NCBI GenBank assembly: GCA_020426625.1
Contig: JAGQPR010000025.1
Coordinates: 1 to 34,338 of the forward strand
Direction: 5' to 3'
DNA length: 34,338 nucleotides
Source: Planctomycetales bacterium
GTDB lineage: Bacteria; Planctomycetota; Planctomycetia; Pirellulales; Pirellulaceae
Part shown: positions 17,718 to 26,068 of the stretch, in pieces
Position numbering within the stretch: the stretch's first letter is position 1
How the letters are laid out: the number at the start of each line of letters is the position of its first letter
Notes under the pieces: generated by a model
The model's database searches: none
What the model saw: the letters and a program-made list of their open reading frames with translations, nothing else
Told to the model about the DNA's origin: nothing
Translations under genes and position numbers: made by a program

Positions 17718-17934
17718 AATTCCATTCGTAACTAGCTAGTGTGTCTGCCGTCGGATCTGGAGGTGCAAGAACGCACCAGTTTTCTTAGTGTTTCCTTCAC
17801 GCAGTCGTTGTAGAATGCCTGCAATGATCCAAATTCTAGCTAGCAGATGGTCGATCGACGAGGCGGGTGTTCAAACGCCGCCTGGCCAGTTATACAGGTC
17901 GCCAGCAGAATGATTTTCATACCTGAGATAATTC

Positions 17935-18783
17935 ATGAACGCGCGTCCTCAACCCGTTGACTTGCCAGATGCCTCGATCGAGCCGACTGAGGGTTGGCAT
18001 TGCACCCATATTTTTTACACGGTAAACCGGCACATCTTGCATCAGCTAGGGCAAGCCGAGCGAGCTGCGGGTGCCGAGCAAATAAGGGGCATTCTGGCAC
18101 CCGATGGCGCTGATTCACCCACTAGAATGCAAAGTTTCTTGGTTTCCGGGCACAAGGCCGACTTTGGCTTGATGCTGCTAGACGTGGATCCATTGAAGAT
18201 CGACCGAGTTCATCAAAAGTTGCTTTCCACGGGAATCGGACCGGCCTTACAAGCCACCTACTCTTTTGTGTCGTTCACCGAGATTTCAGAGTACGTGCCG
18301 TCCCCTGAACAGTACCGACAACGGCTGCTTCACGGTGGAGAAGATCCCGAGTCACCGGCGCTAGCGGCGAAAGTGGCCGCCTATGAAAAGCGTCTTCCCA
18401 TGATGAATCAACAGCGTTTAACGCCTGATCTACCCGCGTGGCCGTCGCTGTGTTTTTATCCCATGAACAAGAGCCGAGTTGTGGGGGCCAATTGGTTCAC
18501 GACGCCTTTTTCGGCACGCAATGCCATGATGGCAGAGCATGCGCAAAGTGGCATGGCATTCGCCGGTCGAGTGACACAGGTGGTGACTGTTTCTGTCGGC
18601 GTCGACGATTGGGAATGGGGCGTTACGCTATGGGCTCGCAATCCGAACTATCTGAAGGACATCGTCTACAGAATGCGGTTTGACGAGGCCAGTGCCAAGT
18701 ACGGTGAATTCGGGCCATTCTACGTCGGCTATCAAGCGAATGGACAACAGATCGCAGATCACTGTGGCATTGCCGCTGGCTGA
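17935..18783 (+). CDS. hemQ: Coproheme decarboxylase HemQ/ChdC
   Basis: 282 aa, chlorite-dismutase superfamily. It converts coproheme to heme b using peroxide, the last step of the coproporphyrin-dependent pathway. Key residues match the Staphylococcus aureus enzyme at a constant offset of 30: Tyr175 (FYPMNKS; Tyr145), Lys179 (Lys149), proximal heme ligand His202 (MAEHAQSG; His172) and distal Gln215 (Gln185). The N-terminus is about 15-20 residues longer than usual, with no signal peptide, so the protein is cytoplasmic. No other heme genes are beside it. The ATG at 17935 has only a weak purine stretch upstream. The distal Gln groups it with the Firmicutes-type rather than the actinobacterial enzymes. 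Confidence 0.95.
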   Translation: MNARPQPVDLPDASIEPTEGWHCTHIFYTVNRHILHQLGQAERAAGAEQIRGILAPDGADSPTRMQSFLVSGHKADFGLMLLDVDPLKIDRVHQKLLSTGIGPALQATYSFVSFTEISEYVPSPEQYRQRLLHGGEDPESPALAAKVAAYEKRLPMMNQQRLTPDLPAWPSLCFYPMNKSRVVGANWFTTPFSARNAMMAEHAQSGMAFAGRVTQVVTVSVGVDDWEWGVTLWARNPNYLKDIVYRMRFDEASAKYGEFGPFYVGYQANGQQIADHCGIAAG

Positions 18784-19166
18784 GTCCTGCGCCGTCAATA
18801 CATTTAGGGCGCTTTCCCAAGGTCGTGAGCAGCGGCGTGAGGAGGGCAAATTAGCTGGCCACATTCAGCTACTTGAGCGCTATTGGGAGACACACCTACG
18901 ACGGATGCAGAATGTCAGAGTATGAGCTGGATACGCTTTCCATGTGGCTCGCCGACTTACAACTGCGTCTCCTTGATCGTCCGTCTTGGAGACTCTGCAC
19001 TTAGAGCCATAATTGAGTGTCGGGCGGCATATGATTCGGAGCCCAAGTGCTTACAGGGCGCAAGAACGTTCGCGCGACCAGGGAATGTTAAAAGATGGAC
19101 CGCACATCACTTTGACAGTTGCTGTTTGATTCTGAGCAGAAAAGGATTTGCGAAGCGCGCTCCAAT
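18784..19166. other. Convergent intergenic region, no recognised gene
   Basis: 383 bp between the ends of hemQ (plus) and the glutamate-synthase-like gene (minus). Open frames here (for example 18883-19185, plus strand, 100 codons) show no family features and are rich in Cys, Arg and Ser in a way typical of chance frames. No strong terminator hairpin with a T-run was found for either gene. Confidence 0.45.
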
Positions 19167-20180
19167 TCAATCCGAGCGAGCCTGAAGCAAAGGAATGCCG
19201 AGCATTTTGTGCAGCGCCAGTGAACTGGTGCGTAAATGATCGTAACATTTGTCACCTGCAAACCTTGTTTGGTCAAAATGGCATCGAACAGCCGCAGCTA
19301 ACTGAGTCAAAGCTTCGTCTAGGGCAGCTACTTTTTCTTCGTCGGAAGATGCTGTGGGTAGCGATCGCAATAGGTCTGCTCCCAGACCGGTTGCTTTATG
19401 GGCAGCCTGTTTCTTGGGAAGCCTGCGCGTCAGCCAATGGTCGATGCAAACTAGCGACGCGCCTAAACACAACAACTTGACCATATCCGCGGCCGCCAAG
19501 ACTGGTAGATCCACCACGATCGGCAACTGAGCGCGAGACGAGGAGCGACACTGATGACGCACAGCACTCAAGCCAACCAGATCTTGGGCTGAGATGGAAG
19601 CGGCCTCTCCCGTCAAGCATAGGAAGTCGATATCGGCATCCAGGCAAGCTTGCACATCTAGAGCATTGGCGGTGATCGGCAAACCGACGCCGACAGCAGC
19701 ATTGCCGCCGCAACCGAGACGTACCGCAGTAACGAAATCGGCCAACCTCTGTCGTCCAATTTCAGCTGACCAACCCCACCGCTGGAGGCGACGATCGAAG
19801 CATTCAATTTCAATTAAATCAGCGGTTGTCAACTCAGGTGCATCAAGTGGTGCGTTAGCAAATACTTGGCAACATCGTGTCGGTATGACATCATTCGGCA
19901 GATCATTCATACTGGCGGCAGACGTATAAATTGGAATCCGTTGGTTTTTTAGCGATCGGCATAGCCCCGTCCATGTCGCTGTTTCGGGCGGCGAGACGTT
20001 GCGCACGATGAGCGAATGAGAAAATGCCAATCGGTTAGAAACGCCCAAGGAATTCATGATGCCCGGAGGTGACGCTGACTTGGGGGAATTCGTTGAGAAA
20101 TCACCATGCAATGGATCGCACAACAGAAGCTCGCCGTTAGCGATGAACAGCTCGTCCAGAAGATTAGGTTCAGCGCTCAT
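19167..20180 (-). CDS. Diverged glutamate-synthase FMN-domain-like barrel protein
   Basis: 337 aa. The second half reads like the C-terminal beta/alpha barrel of glutamate synthase: AVGVGLPITA, DVQACLDADIDFLCLTGEAAS, then LPIVVDLPVLAAADMVKLLCLGASLVCID. These correspond to the K-x-G-A, D-x-I-x-I-D-G and G-G-L-x-x-x-x-D-V-x-x-x-x-x-L-G-A segments. The cysteines that hold the 3Fe-4S cluster and most FMN- and substrate-contacting residues are not visible, and the protein is shorter than MgsC or GlxD (about 440 aa). The ATG abuts the stop of the GXGXG gene (TGAATG), so the two are translationally coupled and probably form a complex. Catalytic activity is doubtful; a structural or regulatory role is possible. 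Confidence 0.55.
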   Translation of the reverse strand: MSAEPNLLDELFIANGELLLCDPLHGDFSTNSPKSASPPGIMNSLGVSNRLAFSHSLIVRNVSPPETATWTGLCRSLKNQRIPIYTSAASMNDLPNDVIPTRCCQVFANAPLDAPELTTADLIEIECFDRRLQRWGWSAEIGRQRLADFVTAVRLGCGGNAAVGVGLPITANALDVQACLDADIDFLCLTGEAASISAQDLVGLSAVRHQCRSSSRAQLPIVVDLPVLAAADMVKLLCLGASLVCIDHWLTRRLPKKQAAHKATGLGADLLRSLPTASSDEEKVAALDEALTQLAAAVRCHFDQTRFAGDKCYDHLRTSSLALHKMLGIPLLQARSD

Positions 20181-20849
20181 TCACTTAGCCGCCTTGGGCG
20201 CATACGCCTTAAAATCTCTGCCGTCGCTCTTGATTCCTGCTCTGGCCAGAAGCAAACTCAGACGCAAAAAATCTGGATCCTTCATGCGAATGTTGCGCAG
20301 CCCAGCCCAAAGCGATTTGACTTCGCCGCGTACATAAATAGTGCCACCAAGCATTCCAGCCCCCAGTTGTTCTCCCGCTCCATTTCCCAGAACCAAAGTT
20401 CCCTGTCTCATCGAGCATCCTGCCTGATCACCCACAGAGCTGCGCACAAACACATCGCCGCCATTCAATCCGAGAGCACATCGAAAACCTGCTCGGCCCA
20501 GGACGGAAACGAATCCGCCGCCTGCGTAGGCTGCCAAGAAGTCACCGGCACTTCCACGCGCGTTGGCATGCCCGGAGATTAACGAGTGAGCGAAGCCATC
20601 TCCAACATCTCCGGAAATGTCGATAGTCGCTTGCGAGGCCAGTAGGCAAGCAAAATTTCCTACGGCTCCCTCCACTTTGACAGTGAGCGCTTGATCAATT
20701 CCAGCACAGATTCCACTGAGTGCTTTCTGGCCTTCCAACTGCACATTAACGCGGTCACCTTCCTGAAATCCCTGTAGCTTGGCCAGCAGTTCCGCGCTTG
20801 ACCAACCAGCGGCGTCTATTCTTTGAGTTGGAAGATCTTCTTTCACCAA
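20181..20849 (-). CDS. GXGXG-motif protein, GlxC/MgsB type
   Basis: 222 aa from a TTG at 20849, or a GTG at 20846; AAGGA lies 5-8 nt upstream. It contains a right-handed beta-helix of repeated G-x-x-G-x-x-x-G units: GDVGDGFAHSLISGHANARG, GDFLAAYAGGGFVSVLGRAG, SVGDQAGCSMRQGTLVLGNG, EQLGAGMLGGTIYVRG. The C-terminal segment IYVRGEVKSLWAG...LLARAGI resembles the GlxC/MgsB subunits of glutamate-synthase-like enzymes such as N-methylglutamate synthase. Formylmethanofuran dehydrogenase subunit C is a related but usually longer alternative. No amidotransferase subunit (GlxB/MgsA) is next to it; only the diverged barrel follows, with no gap. Confidence 0.75.
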   Translation of the reverse strand: MVKEDLPTQRIDAAGWSSAELLAKLQGFQEGDRVNVQLEGQKALSGICAGIDQALTVKVEGAVGNFACLLASQATIDISGDVGDGFAHSLISGHANARGSAGDFLAAYAGGGFVSVLGRAGFRCALGLNGGDVFVRSSVGDQAGCSMRQGTLVLGNGAGEQLGAGMLGGTIYVRGEVKSLWAGLRNIRMKDPDFLRLSLLLARAGIKSDGRDFKAYAPKAAK

Positions 20850-20943
20850 AGTTTTCCTTGGTAGCTCGCGCAGACAATGAGGTCACTCTCGCAATACAGT
20901 TGGTTGAAATCATCAAGGTCGGACACTGCTCAACCGGCAGCAA

Positions 20944-22449
20944 TCAACGCAACCTGAGCAGGGAAATCATTTGACGTGTATCTGAGTTATTGAGCAGCCA
21001 CATCACCGAAAAGTATATGCAAACACCCATCGGCGCGGCCAGCCACGTTGCCCCCAAGTCAAACACATACACGGCGTAACAGCAGGCGCAGGCCACAGCC
21101 GAGGCACAAAGTGACTGCACCGTCGTCGCCAAGCTATCACGCATAAAACGACCGTAACCAAGTTGCATGAGCCTGATTGCCATCATAGTTGCCGATGACA
21201 GAAAGTAGACACTGCCACCCACAGCAATACCCAAAACACCAAGTTCGAGTACTAGAGCGAATTTGACGAATATGCCGATGATCAGGGACAACACGCCAGT
21301 CAACGTCGGTGTCCACGTATCGCCAAGTACGTAAAACGCACGGGCAAACAACTCACCAACGCTCGCCCCTACAAACATGCCCATTGAACAAACGATGATC
21401 AATCCAACAGCATGCGAGTCCTGTGACGTAAACTGGTCGCGTTCCAGCAAGTCGCGAACAATTCGCTCGGCAAAGCAACTCACTCCCAGCGCAATGGGCA
21501 CCACCAGCAACATGAGTCGGCGAAACGCTATCGCAAAGTGTTCAGCAAAACTGTCTTTTCCCGCGCGGGCGAATTTCTCGGCTAACTGTGGAAAAGCAAC
21601 TACCGACATCCCACTGGTTCCAATCGCAATGACAGCCATAAGAATGCGCTGGGCGTAGTTCAAATGAGAATTGTTGGCATACTCATCCGTGCTGTACTGG
21701 CGGACCAACACGCGGTCGACAATGGGATCCACGCGCAAGAACGCACTTCCCAGCAGCAGGGGCCAAAACAGCGAGACAACTCGAACCAATTGAGTCCATT
21801 CAGCTGCTGGCCAGCAAAGGTGTTTGGACAAAGGAACAATGTGAACCAGAACACTGACGGCCGATCCCACATTTACGGTCCAGGCGATCCATTCGATTTT
21901 CTCTGCTGGCCCAAGCCGAATGGCCAGCGCCAATTGCAATCCAGTTCCCAATACGCCGCCAAGGGCTGGCCAGAAAAACTGATGGCGGCTGTGAAGCACG
22001 GCTTGCGCCCACGCAATCAATCCACTCAAGGCAACTTGGATACTCAGAATCTTAAGCAACCGACTTCGACCAATGGCTTGCTCGGACGTCAATTCACTGT
22101 AAAGAAAGTGGACGATTTCTCCGGCACAGAAGAACAGCAGGCCGCTGACAAGTAGTCCGACCAGAGTTATTGCCAGGCCGATAAACCATGCAAGCTGCCA
22201 ACCATCGCGTGAATCCCGTGAGCTCTCAAACTTTTTGACCAGCTCAGGAACCATCACATATCCCAGCGTCCCACTGATGACAGCGGCAAACATGGTGGGA
22301 ATTGGGAGAACCTCCCCCCAGGCCTCAGCTCCCTCCTTAGTACCGAAATACCTGGCCAAGACGCTTTGGATTAGAAATTGGATCAGCAACTGGGTAAACG
22401 ATGCCACCGTAACAAAAACTAAACTGCGCGCTGTACGTTGCTTGGTCAT
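20944..22449 (-). CDS. MurJ/MviN-superfamily lipid-linked sugar flippase
   Basis: 501 aa, an integral membrane protein with about 14 hydrophobic helices. The N-terminal half follows the MviN/MurJ pattern (SVLARYFGTKEGAEAW, LPIPTMFAAVISGTLGYVMVPELVKKF). MurJ moves lipid II across the cytoplasmic membrane. Compared by eye with E. coli MurJ, the cavity arginines at positions 18, 24 and 52 are replaced here by Gln, hydrophobic residues and Ala. The substrate may therefore be another lipid-linked oligosaccharide. The ATG overlaps the stop of the upstream glycosyltransferase by 4 bp (ATGA), so the two are coupled. The third gene of a kinase-glycosyltransferase-flippase operon. Confidence 0.82.
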   Translation of the reverse strand: MTKQRTARSLVFVTVASFTQLLIQFLIQSVLARYFGTKEGAEAWGEVLPIPTMFAAVISGTLGYVMVPELVKKFESSRDSRDGWQLAWFIGLAITLVGLLVSGLLFFCAGEIVHFLYSELTSEQAIGRSRLLKILSIQVALSGLIAWAQAVLHSRHQFFWPALGGVLGTGLQLALAIRLGPAEKIEWIAWTVNVGSAVSVLVHIVPLSKHLCWPAAEWTQLVRVVSLFWPLLLGSAFLRVDPIVDRVLVRQYSTDEYANNSHLNYAQRILMAVIAIGTSGMSVVAFPQLAEKFARAGKDSFAEHFAIAFRRLMLLVVPIALGVSCFAERIVRDLLERDQFTSQDSHAVGLIIVCSMGMFVGASVGELFARAFYVLGDTWTPTLTGVLSLIIGIFVKFALVLELGVLGIAVGGSVYFLSSATMMAIRLMQLGYGRFMRDSLATTVQSLCASAVACACCYAVYVFDLGATWLAAPMGVCIYFSVMWLLNNSDTRQMISLLRLR

Positions 22450-23609
22450 CGACCTGGCTCCCGCGCGATGGCTTGCAGAATCAATCGGCTCATGGTTGTC
22501 AGCCAGTGGGGCAGGCTATGATGCTCAGTCACCCAAGCTTCAGCAGCGTCGATGCGAGAGCGCCAAAGCTGTTTCTGCTTTCCAAAACTCAAAATCTCAG
22601 TTGCAAGTGCTTGGCAGTCACCAGCTGGCACAACGACACCGCGCTGCTGCTTGCCCAGCAGTTCGCGGATGGCATCCCCACAATCGGTAGATAGAACTGG
22701 CGTACGCAACGCCATCGCTTCTAATGCAACATTGGCCAGCCCTTCGTAATCGCTGGTGATACACAGCAGGTCTGCGGCTTGTATCCAAGGGTAAGGGTTG
22801 TCACAATGCCCCCAGAAATTTGTTTGATCCGCCACGCCAAGTCGCGCAGCCAGCGCCTCCAACTGATGCCGTAGCGGACCGTCACCAATAATATCCAGAG
22901 TGATCAAGCGCTCCGTTTTGTTTGATAAAGACAGCGCTTCGATTGCTCGGGCTTGCCCTTTTTCTTTGGACAACCGCCCTACCACAGCGATTCGCATGGC
23001 TTGCTGCGCGTGCCTGTCCAGTGTCAACGGCTCATTGGCAGCGACCTTGATGCCATCGATATCGACTGGGCTGGGTACGACGACGAACTTCTCAGGGGCG
23101 ATTGCGTAATATTTCCACGCGTCGTCTGCGACACCCTGGCTGACCGCCAAGGTCATGGCTCTGTGGTCTCTGTATGCTCGGGCCAACAACCACTTCTTGA
23201 TCGAATGAAATCTCTCGCGACTTCCAGCAAAGTCCAGACTTGGCGGACTGACGATTACCGAAAGGCGAGGGATTCGCAGTTTGCGGCAGGCTGCGGACGT
23301 AACTAACGTCATGTGAAACGTTCGATCATAGACGACCGCAATTCGCTCGCGACGAATGATCTCCTGCAGATGTTTGATTTGCTGCTGCCGAACGCCACCG
23401 GGTAACCGTGATGCCTTAGGAATCTCCGACCAGAAGGCGTGAATCGGAATTCTATCGGGCAGTTTGTTCAAGTAATGCCCACGCAGATAGTGCAAGTAGA
23501 TCTGCGGGGCGAAAACATTGGGATCAATCTGAGTAGCCAGTTGCCACAATTGCCGTTCGCTGCCGCCTCCGTCAAGTGATCCTGAACAGCATAGTAGACG
23601 AGCCCTCAC
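22446..23609 (-). CDS. GT4-family glycosyltransferase
   Basis: 387 aa from a GTG at 23609, which has AGGG about 5 nt upstream. GT-B fold: the N-terminal domain opens with CCSGSLDGGGSERQLWQLA, typical of group 1 (GT4) transferases that use nucleotide sugars. The C-terminal nucleotide-binding domain has VVGRLSKEKGQARAIEAL (residues about 209-226), DIIGDGPLRHQLEALAA, and the E-x7-E motif in EGLANVALEAMA. The acceptor is unknown. The gene begins 5 bp after the kinase stop and overlaps the flippase start by 4 bp, so it probably builds the lipid-linked sugar that the flippase exports. Confidence 0.92.
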   Translation of the reverse strand: MRARLLCCSGSLDGGGSERQLWQLATQIDPNVFAPQIYLHYLRGHYLNKLPDRIPIHAFWSEIPKASRLPGGVRQQQIKHLQEIIRRERIAVVYDRTFHMTLVTSAACRKLRIPRLSVIVSPPSLDFAGSRERFHSIKKWLLARAYRDHRAMTLAVSQGVADDAWKYYAIAPEKFVVVPSPVDIDGIKVAANEPLTLDRHAQQAMRIAVVGRLSKEKGQARAIEALSLSNKTERLITLDIIGDGPLRHQLEALAARLGVADQTNFWGHCDNPYPWIQAADLLCITSDYEGLANVALEAMALRTPVLSTDCGDAIRELLGKQQRGVVVPAGDCQALATEILSFGKQKQLWRSRIDAAEAWVTEHHSLPHWLTTMSRLILQAIAREPGR

Positions 23610-23614
23610 GTTCC

Positions 23615-25573
23615 CTACGACCCCGATGAAAGTTTCTTCTTGATGCGATTTACCTGTGCACTAGCCCAAGGTTTATCGCCGTACAATACCAACAGCTGAT
23701 GGTAATACGTTGACAATTGCTCGGGGGACATCATTTTCTCTGCCGATTGAATCAACTTTTCCAACTGCTGCACCGCCAGGGGGGGATCGGGGGATTGGGA
23801 TGTCCGCTGCGAGAGGGCCGCAGCCTCAACTAGCTCAACCAGCTTCTGCTCTTCAGTGGGTAAGTTTTCGACGGCCCCAAAGACTGCCAGCAATGCAGCT
23901 GCTTTTTCTTGCGCAAGGGCGGCATCTCGCTCGCGGGCATCCATGCAGTCCAGAAACGCCTGTTCGACAGCGGACAATTCGGTATTGCCGCCCATTCTGG
24001 CAGCTCTCTTACGCAGAATCTTCGTCCGCCGTACCAACTCAAACTCGCTCGAAAGCGTTCTTAGCTCATCGCTATGTTCGCCTCCGCCGAATCTGTCCAA
24101 ATACTCTTCGATTAGCGGCTGTGCGGCAACGATTTGGTTTTCATCGCCCGATTCGGTGGCCAACTGAATCTCCTCGTACAACTCGTCTGCTGATCGCGGA
24201 ATTAACATCCACACGACAAATCCCACGCTGGAGATGAGTATGAGCGCGATTCCGGCGATAGAGCCGATTTGCAACCAGTCAATCGTCTGACTCGGCTCAG
24301 TGCCACTATCTCCTTCGCGACCTTGGTTTCGATCCTTGGCATCGACCGGCGTGTAGCGCGATTGTCCCTGGGTGCCGATCGGTGATTCGGCTGTTCCTCT
24401 AGAGGTACCGATCCCGGTCGCAGGGGCAGCGATTTCCGCAGAGAATTCACTTTCGCGGCGAGCCGAATAGTCTGAATCTACGGGGCTATCGTCGAATGGA
24501 GGTAGCGGCGCGTCTTTGGGTGCCAGCATTGTCTGCTGTTCATGCGTGCCCTCGCCGCTACCACGATAGGTCTCGTCGGCTGCTCGATTATTATCCAAGC
24601 CAAGCTGACTAATCTCTTCACCGGTGAGACGCAATTCGTCTTCATCTGCTTCTGACAAGTCCAAGGACGTGAGATGCGTGCCAATTTTTTGCTTCGTATC
24701 GACCGACGTGGGGCGTTGCGAGCCGTCGTCTGTCGCCCCAAATTTTTGCAGTCCCTGTTGCATGGATTTGAGGCGATTGCCCACGACGAGGGCAGTTGGA
24801 GGACGCTTACCTGGATCTTTCTCCAGTAGCTCGTTGATTAGGGTAACCAACTCTGAAGGCAGCCCTGCCACTCGATCATCCAGACTTGGCACTGAACTGT
24901 AGCGCACTGAATACAAAACTTCCGGGACCGTTTTTCCTCCAAAGGGGGCCCTCCCGGCCAGAAGAGCGTACAAGACACTGCCGAGACTATACAAATCGCT
25001 GCGCACTGTGACGGCCTTGCCTTCCGCCTGTTCGGGAGGCATGTAGTCCGCAGTGCCGATCACTGAGCCCAGAGCGGTCATGTCTGTTGAGCCAAACAGC
25101 TTGGCGATGCCAAAGTCAGTCAGTTTGATGCGACCGTCCTGGGTCAACATTAGATTTGCAGGCTTCAAATCGCGGTGTATGATGCCGAAGTCGTGTGCAT
25201 GCTTGAGAGCGCTCGCCGTCTCGATGCCAATTTGGATGACATCACTGAAAGGCATCTTCGTATGCTGGCGCAGATGCTCGTGCAGCGACTGTCCTTCGAC
25301 ATATTCCATCGTGTAGAAGAGCATTCCTTGCTCCTCGCCAAAGCCTACTAGTTGGACGATATTGGGATGCTTAAGTCGCTGCAGAGTTTCAATTTCCGCG
25401 TCAAATCGGCGACGAAATCGTGGTGAGTTGGCGACGCCAATCGCAATCACCTTAATCGCAATCACCTCTCCGGACCGAGCGTGAACGCCTTTATAAACGG
25501 TTCCCATGCCACCCCGGCCCAGGGTTTGTACGACGCGGTAAGGTCCTAAGTATTCAAATTCGGGCTGGTTCAT
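23615..25573 (-). CDS. Transmembrane Ser/Thr protein kinase (PknB-like)
   Basis: 652 aa from the ATG at 25573; an in-frame GTG lies directly before it. The Hanks-type kinase domain covers residues 12-275: glycine loop LGRGGMGTVYKG (18-29), Lys41, catalytic HRDLKPAN (134-141; Asp135, Asn140), DFG at 153-155, and the activation segment GTADYMPPEQ. A disordered acidic and Ser/Thr-rich linker (about 280-430) leads to one membrane helix (435-458). An external helical region of about 190 residues without PASTA repeats follows. It may sense an outside signal and phosphorylate cytoplasmic targets. It is the first gene of the operon with a glycosyltransferase and a MurJ-like flippase, which makes control of envelope sugar export a reasonable guess. 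Confidence 0.93.
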   Translation of the reverse strand: MNQPEFEYLGPYRVVQTLGRGGMGTVYKGVHARSGEVIAIKVIAIGVANSPRFRRRFDAEIETLQRLKHPNIVQLVGFGEEQGMLFYTMEYVEGQSLHEHLRQHTKMPFSDVIQIGIETASALKHAHDFGIIHRDLKPANLMLTQDGRIKLTDFGIAKLFGSTDMTALGSVIGTADYMPPEQAEGKAVTVRSDLYSLGSVLYALLAGRAPFGGKTVPEVLYSVRYSSVPSLDDRVAGLPSELVTLINELLEKDPGKRPPTALVVGNRLKSMQQGLQKFGATDDGSQRPTSVDTKQKIGTHLTSLDLSEADEDELRLTGEEISQLGLDNNRAADETYRGSGEGTHEQQTMLAPKDAPLPPFDDSPVDSDYSARRESEFSAEIAAPATGIGTSRGTAESPIGTQGQSRYTPVDAKDRNQGREGDSGTEPSQTIDWLQIGSIAGIALILISSVGFVVWMLIPRSADELYEEIQLATESGDENQIVAAQPLIEEYLDRFGGGEHSDELRTLSSEFELVRRTKILRKRAARMGGNTELSAVEQAFLDCMDARERDAALAQEKAAALLAVFGAVENLPTEEQKLVELVEAAALSQRTSQSPDPPLAVQQLEKLIQSAEKMMSPEQLSTYYHQLLVLYGDKPWASAQVNRIKKKLSSGS

Positions 25574-25774
25574 CACGGGTTTACTTCGCTACTGCTAACT
25601 GGAGCTTCGTTCTTAGCGGGCAATACAGAGGCCGAATCCGCCGGTATCTGACGCGCTATTGACAGAAAGTCTACCTAAAAAACGCTAGTTGGAACATAAA
25701 TAAGTCTCAACCAATAAGAGTTGCTAGTGTCAAGAATTGGAAATTCAGTTCCACATAATCCATCCGCAAAATTA

Positions 25775-25940
25775 GCCGCTGTGCGCTAGCACGCGGTTTT
25801 TGACGGAACCGCACGCTAGCGCGTAGCGGCTGATGTGGCATCGGAATTACGATTTGTGACACTACCACGCGGTTTTTGACGGAACCGCACGCTAGCTAGC
25901 GCGTTGCGGCTGATGTGGTATAGGAATTACGATTTGTAAC
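25775..25940. repeat. Tandem duplicated palindromic element with GCTAGC cores
   Basis: Two direct copies of about 70 bp, at 25791-25860 and 25867-25940, are almost identical. The second copy has an extra TAGC (GCTAGCTAGCGCG instead of GCTAGCGCG) and a few substitutions. Within the first copy, bases 25775-25798 pair with 25807-25830 (GCCGCT...GCGCTAGC...GCGGTT against AACCGC...CTAGCGCG...AGCGGC). The pairing is about 20 of 24 around an 8-nt loop. Both halves carry GCTAGC, itself a palindrome. Such GCGCTAGC-type intergenic elements are common in planctomycete genomes. Confidence 0.85.
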
Positions 25941-26055
25941 GCTCGCGTACCGGTTGTTCCCTGGATTTCTGACTTCTGCAGGCGCGTCTCTTTCGGCTAT
26001 ATGACATGCCAATCGCCTGATATATTCCCAACAGGTAGCCCGCTGTTATCATTCT

Positions 26056-26060
26056 AGGAG
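26056..26060 (+). promoter_or_regulatory. Ribosome-binding site deciding a GTG start
   Basis: AGGAG sits 8 nt before the GTG at 26069. It supports this non-ATG start for the HDAC-family gene, since no in-frame ATG occurs nearby upstream. Confidence 0.7.
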
Positions 26061-26068
26061 AAGACTTC

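Larger units (their letters stand above)
25574..26068. other. Divergent control region between the kinase and the HDAC-family gene
   Basis: 495 bp holding the promoters of both divergent genes. The left half (25577-25770) is AT-richer, without a clear promoter. The middle (25775-25940) is a duplicated long palindromic element described separately. The right part (25941-26060) leads to AGGAG at 26056-26060, a strong ribosome-binding site 8 nt before the GTG start at 26069. No open reading frame of note. Confidence 0.6.

Noticed and set aside
18883..19185. Plus-strand 100-codon frame after hemQ
   Set aside because: The composition is atypical (Cys and Arg rich), there is no ribosome site, and it runs into the end of the convergent gene.
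20181..20849. Assignment as formylmethanofuran dehydrogenase/FhcC subunit C of the C1 pathway
   Set aside because: The GXGXG repeats fit both families, but the protein is short, its C-terminal IYVRGEVKSL segment looks like GlxC/MgsB, and no FhcA, FhcB or FhcD neighbours are present.
24600..25500. Several opposite-strand open frames within the kinase gene
   Set aside because: They are antisense shadows of a clear Hanks-type kinase with intact motifs.
25659..25664. TTGACA resembling a -35 box on the plus strand
   Set aside because: No acceptable -10 box at 16-18 bp, and the next plus-strand gene is about 400 bp away.
25775..25940. Two-repeat CRISPR-like arrangement
   Set aside because: The repeats are long palindromes separated by only 6 bp, with no spacers and no cas genes. 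This is a duplicated intergenic element.
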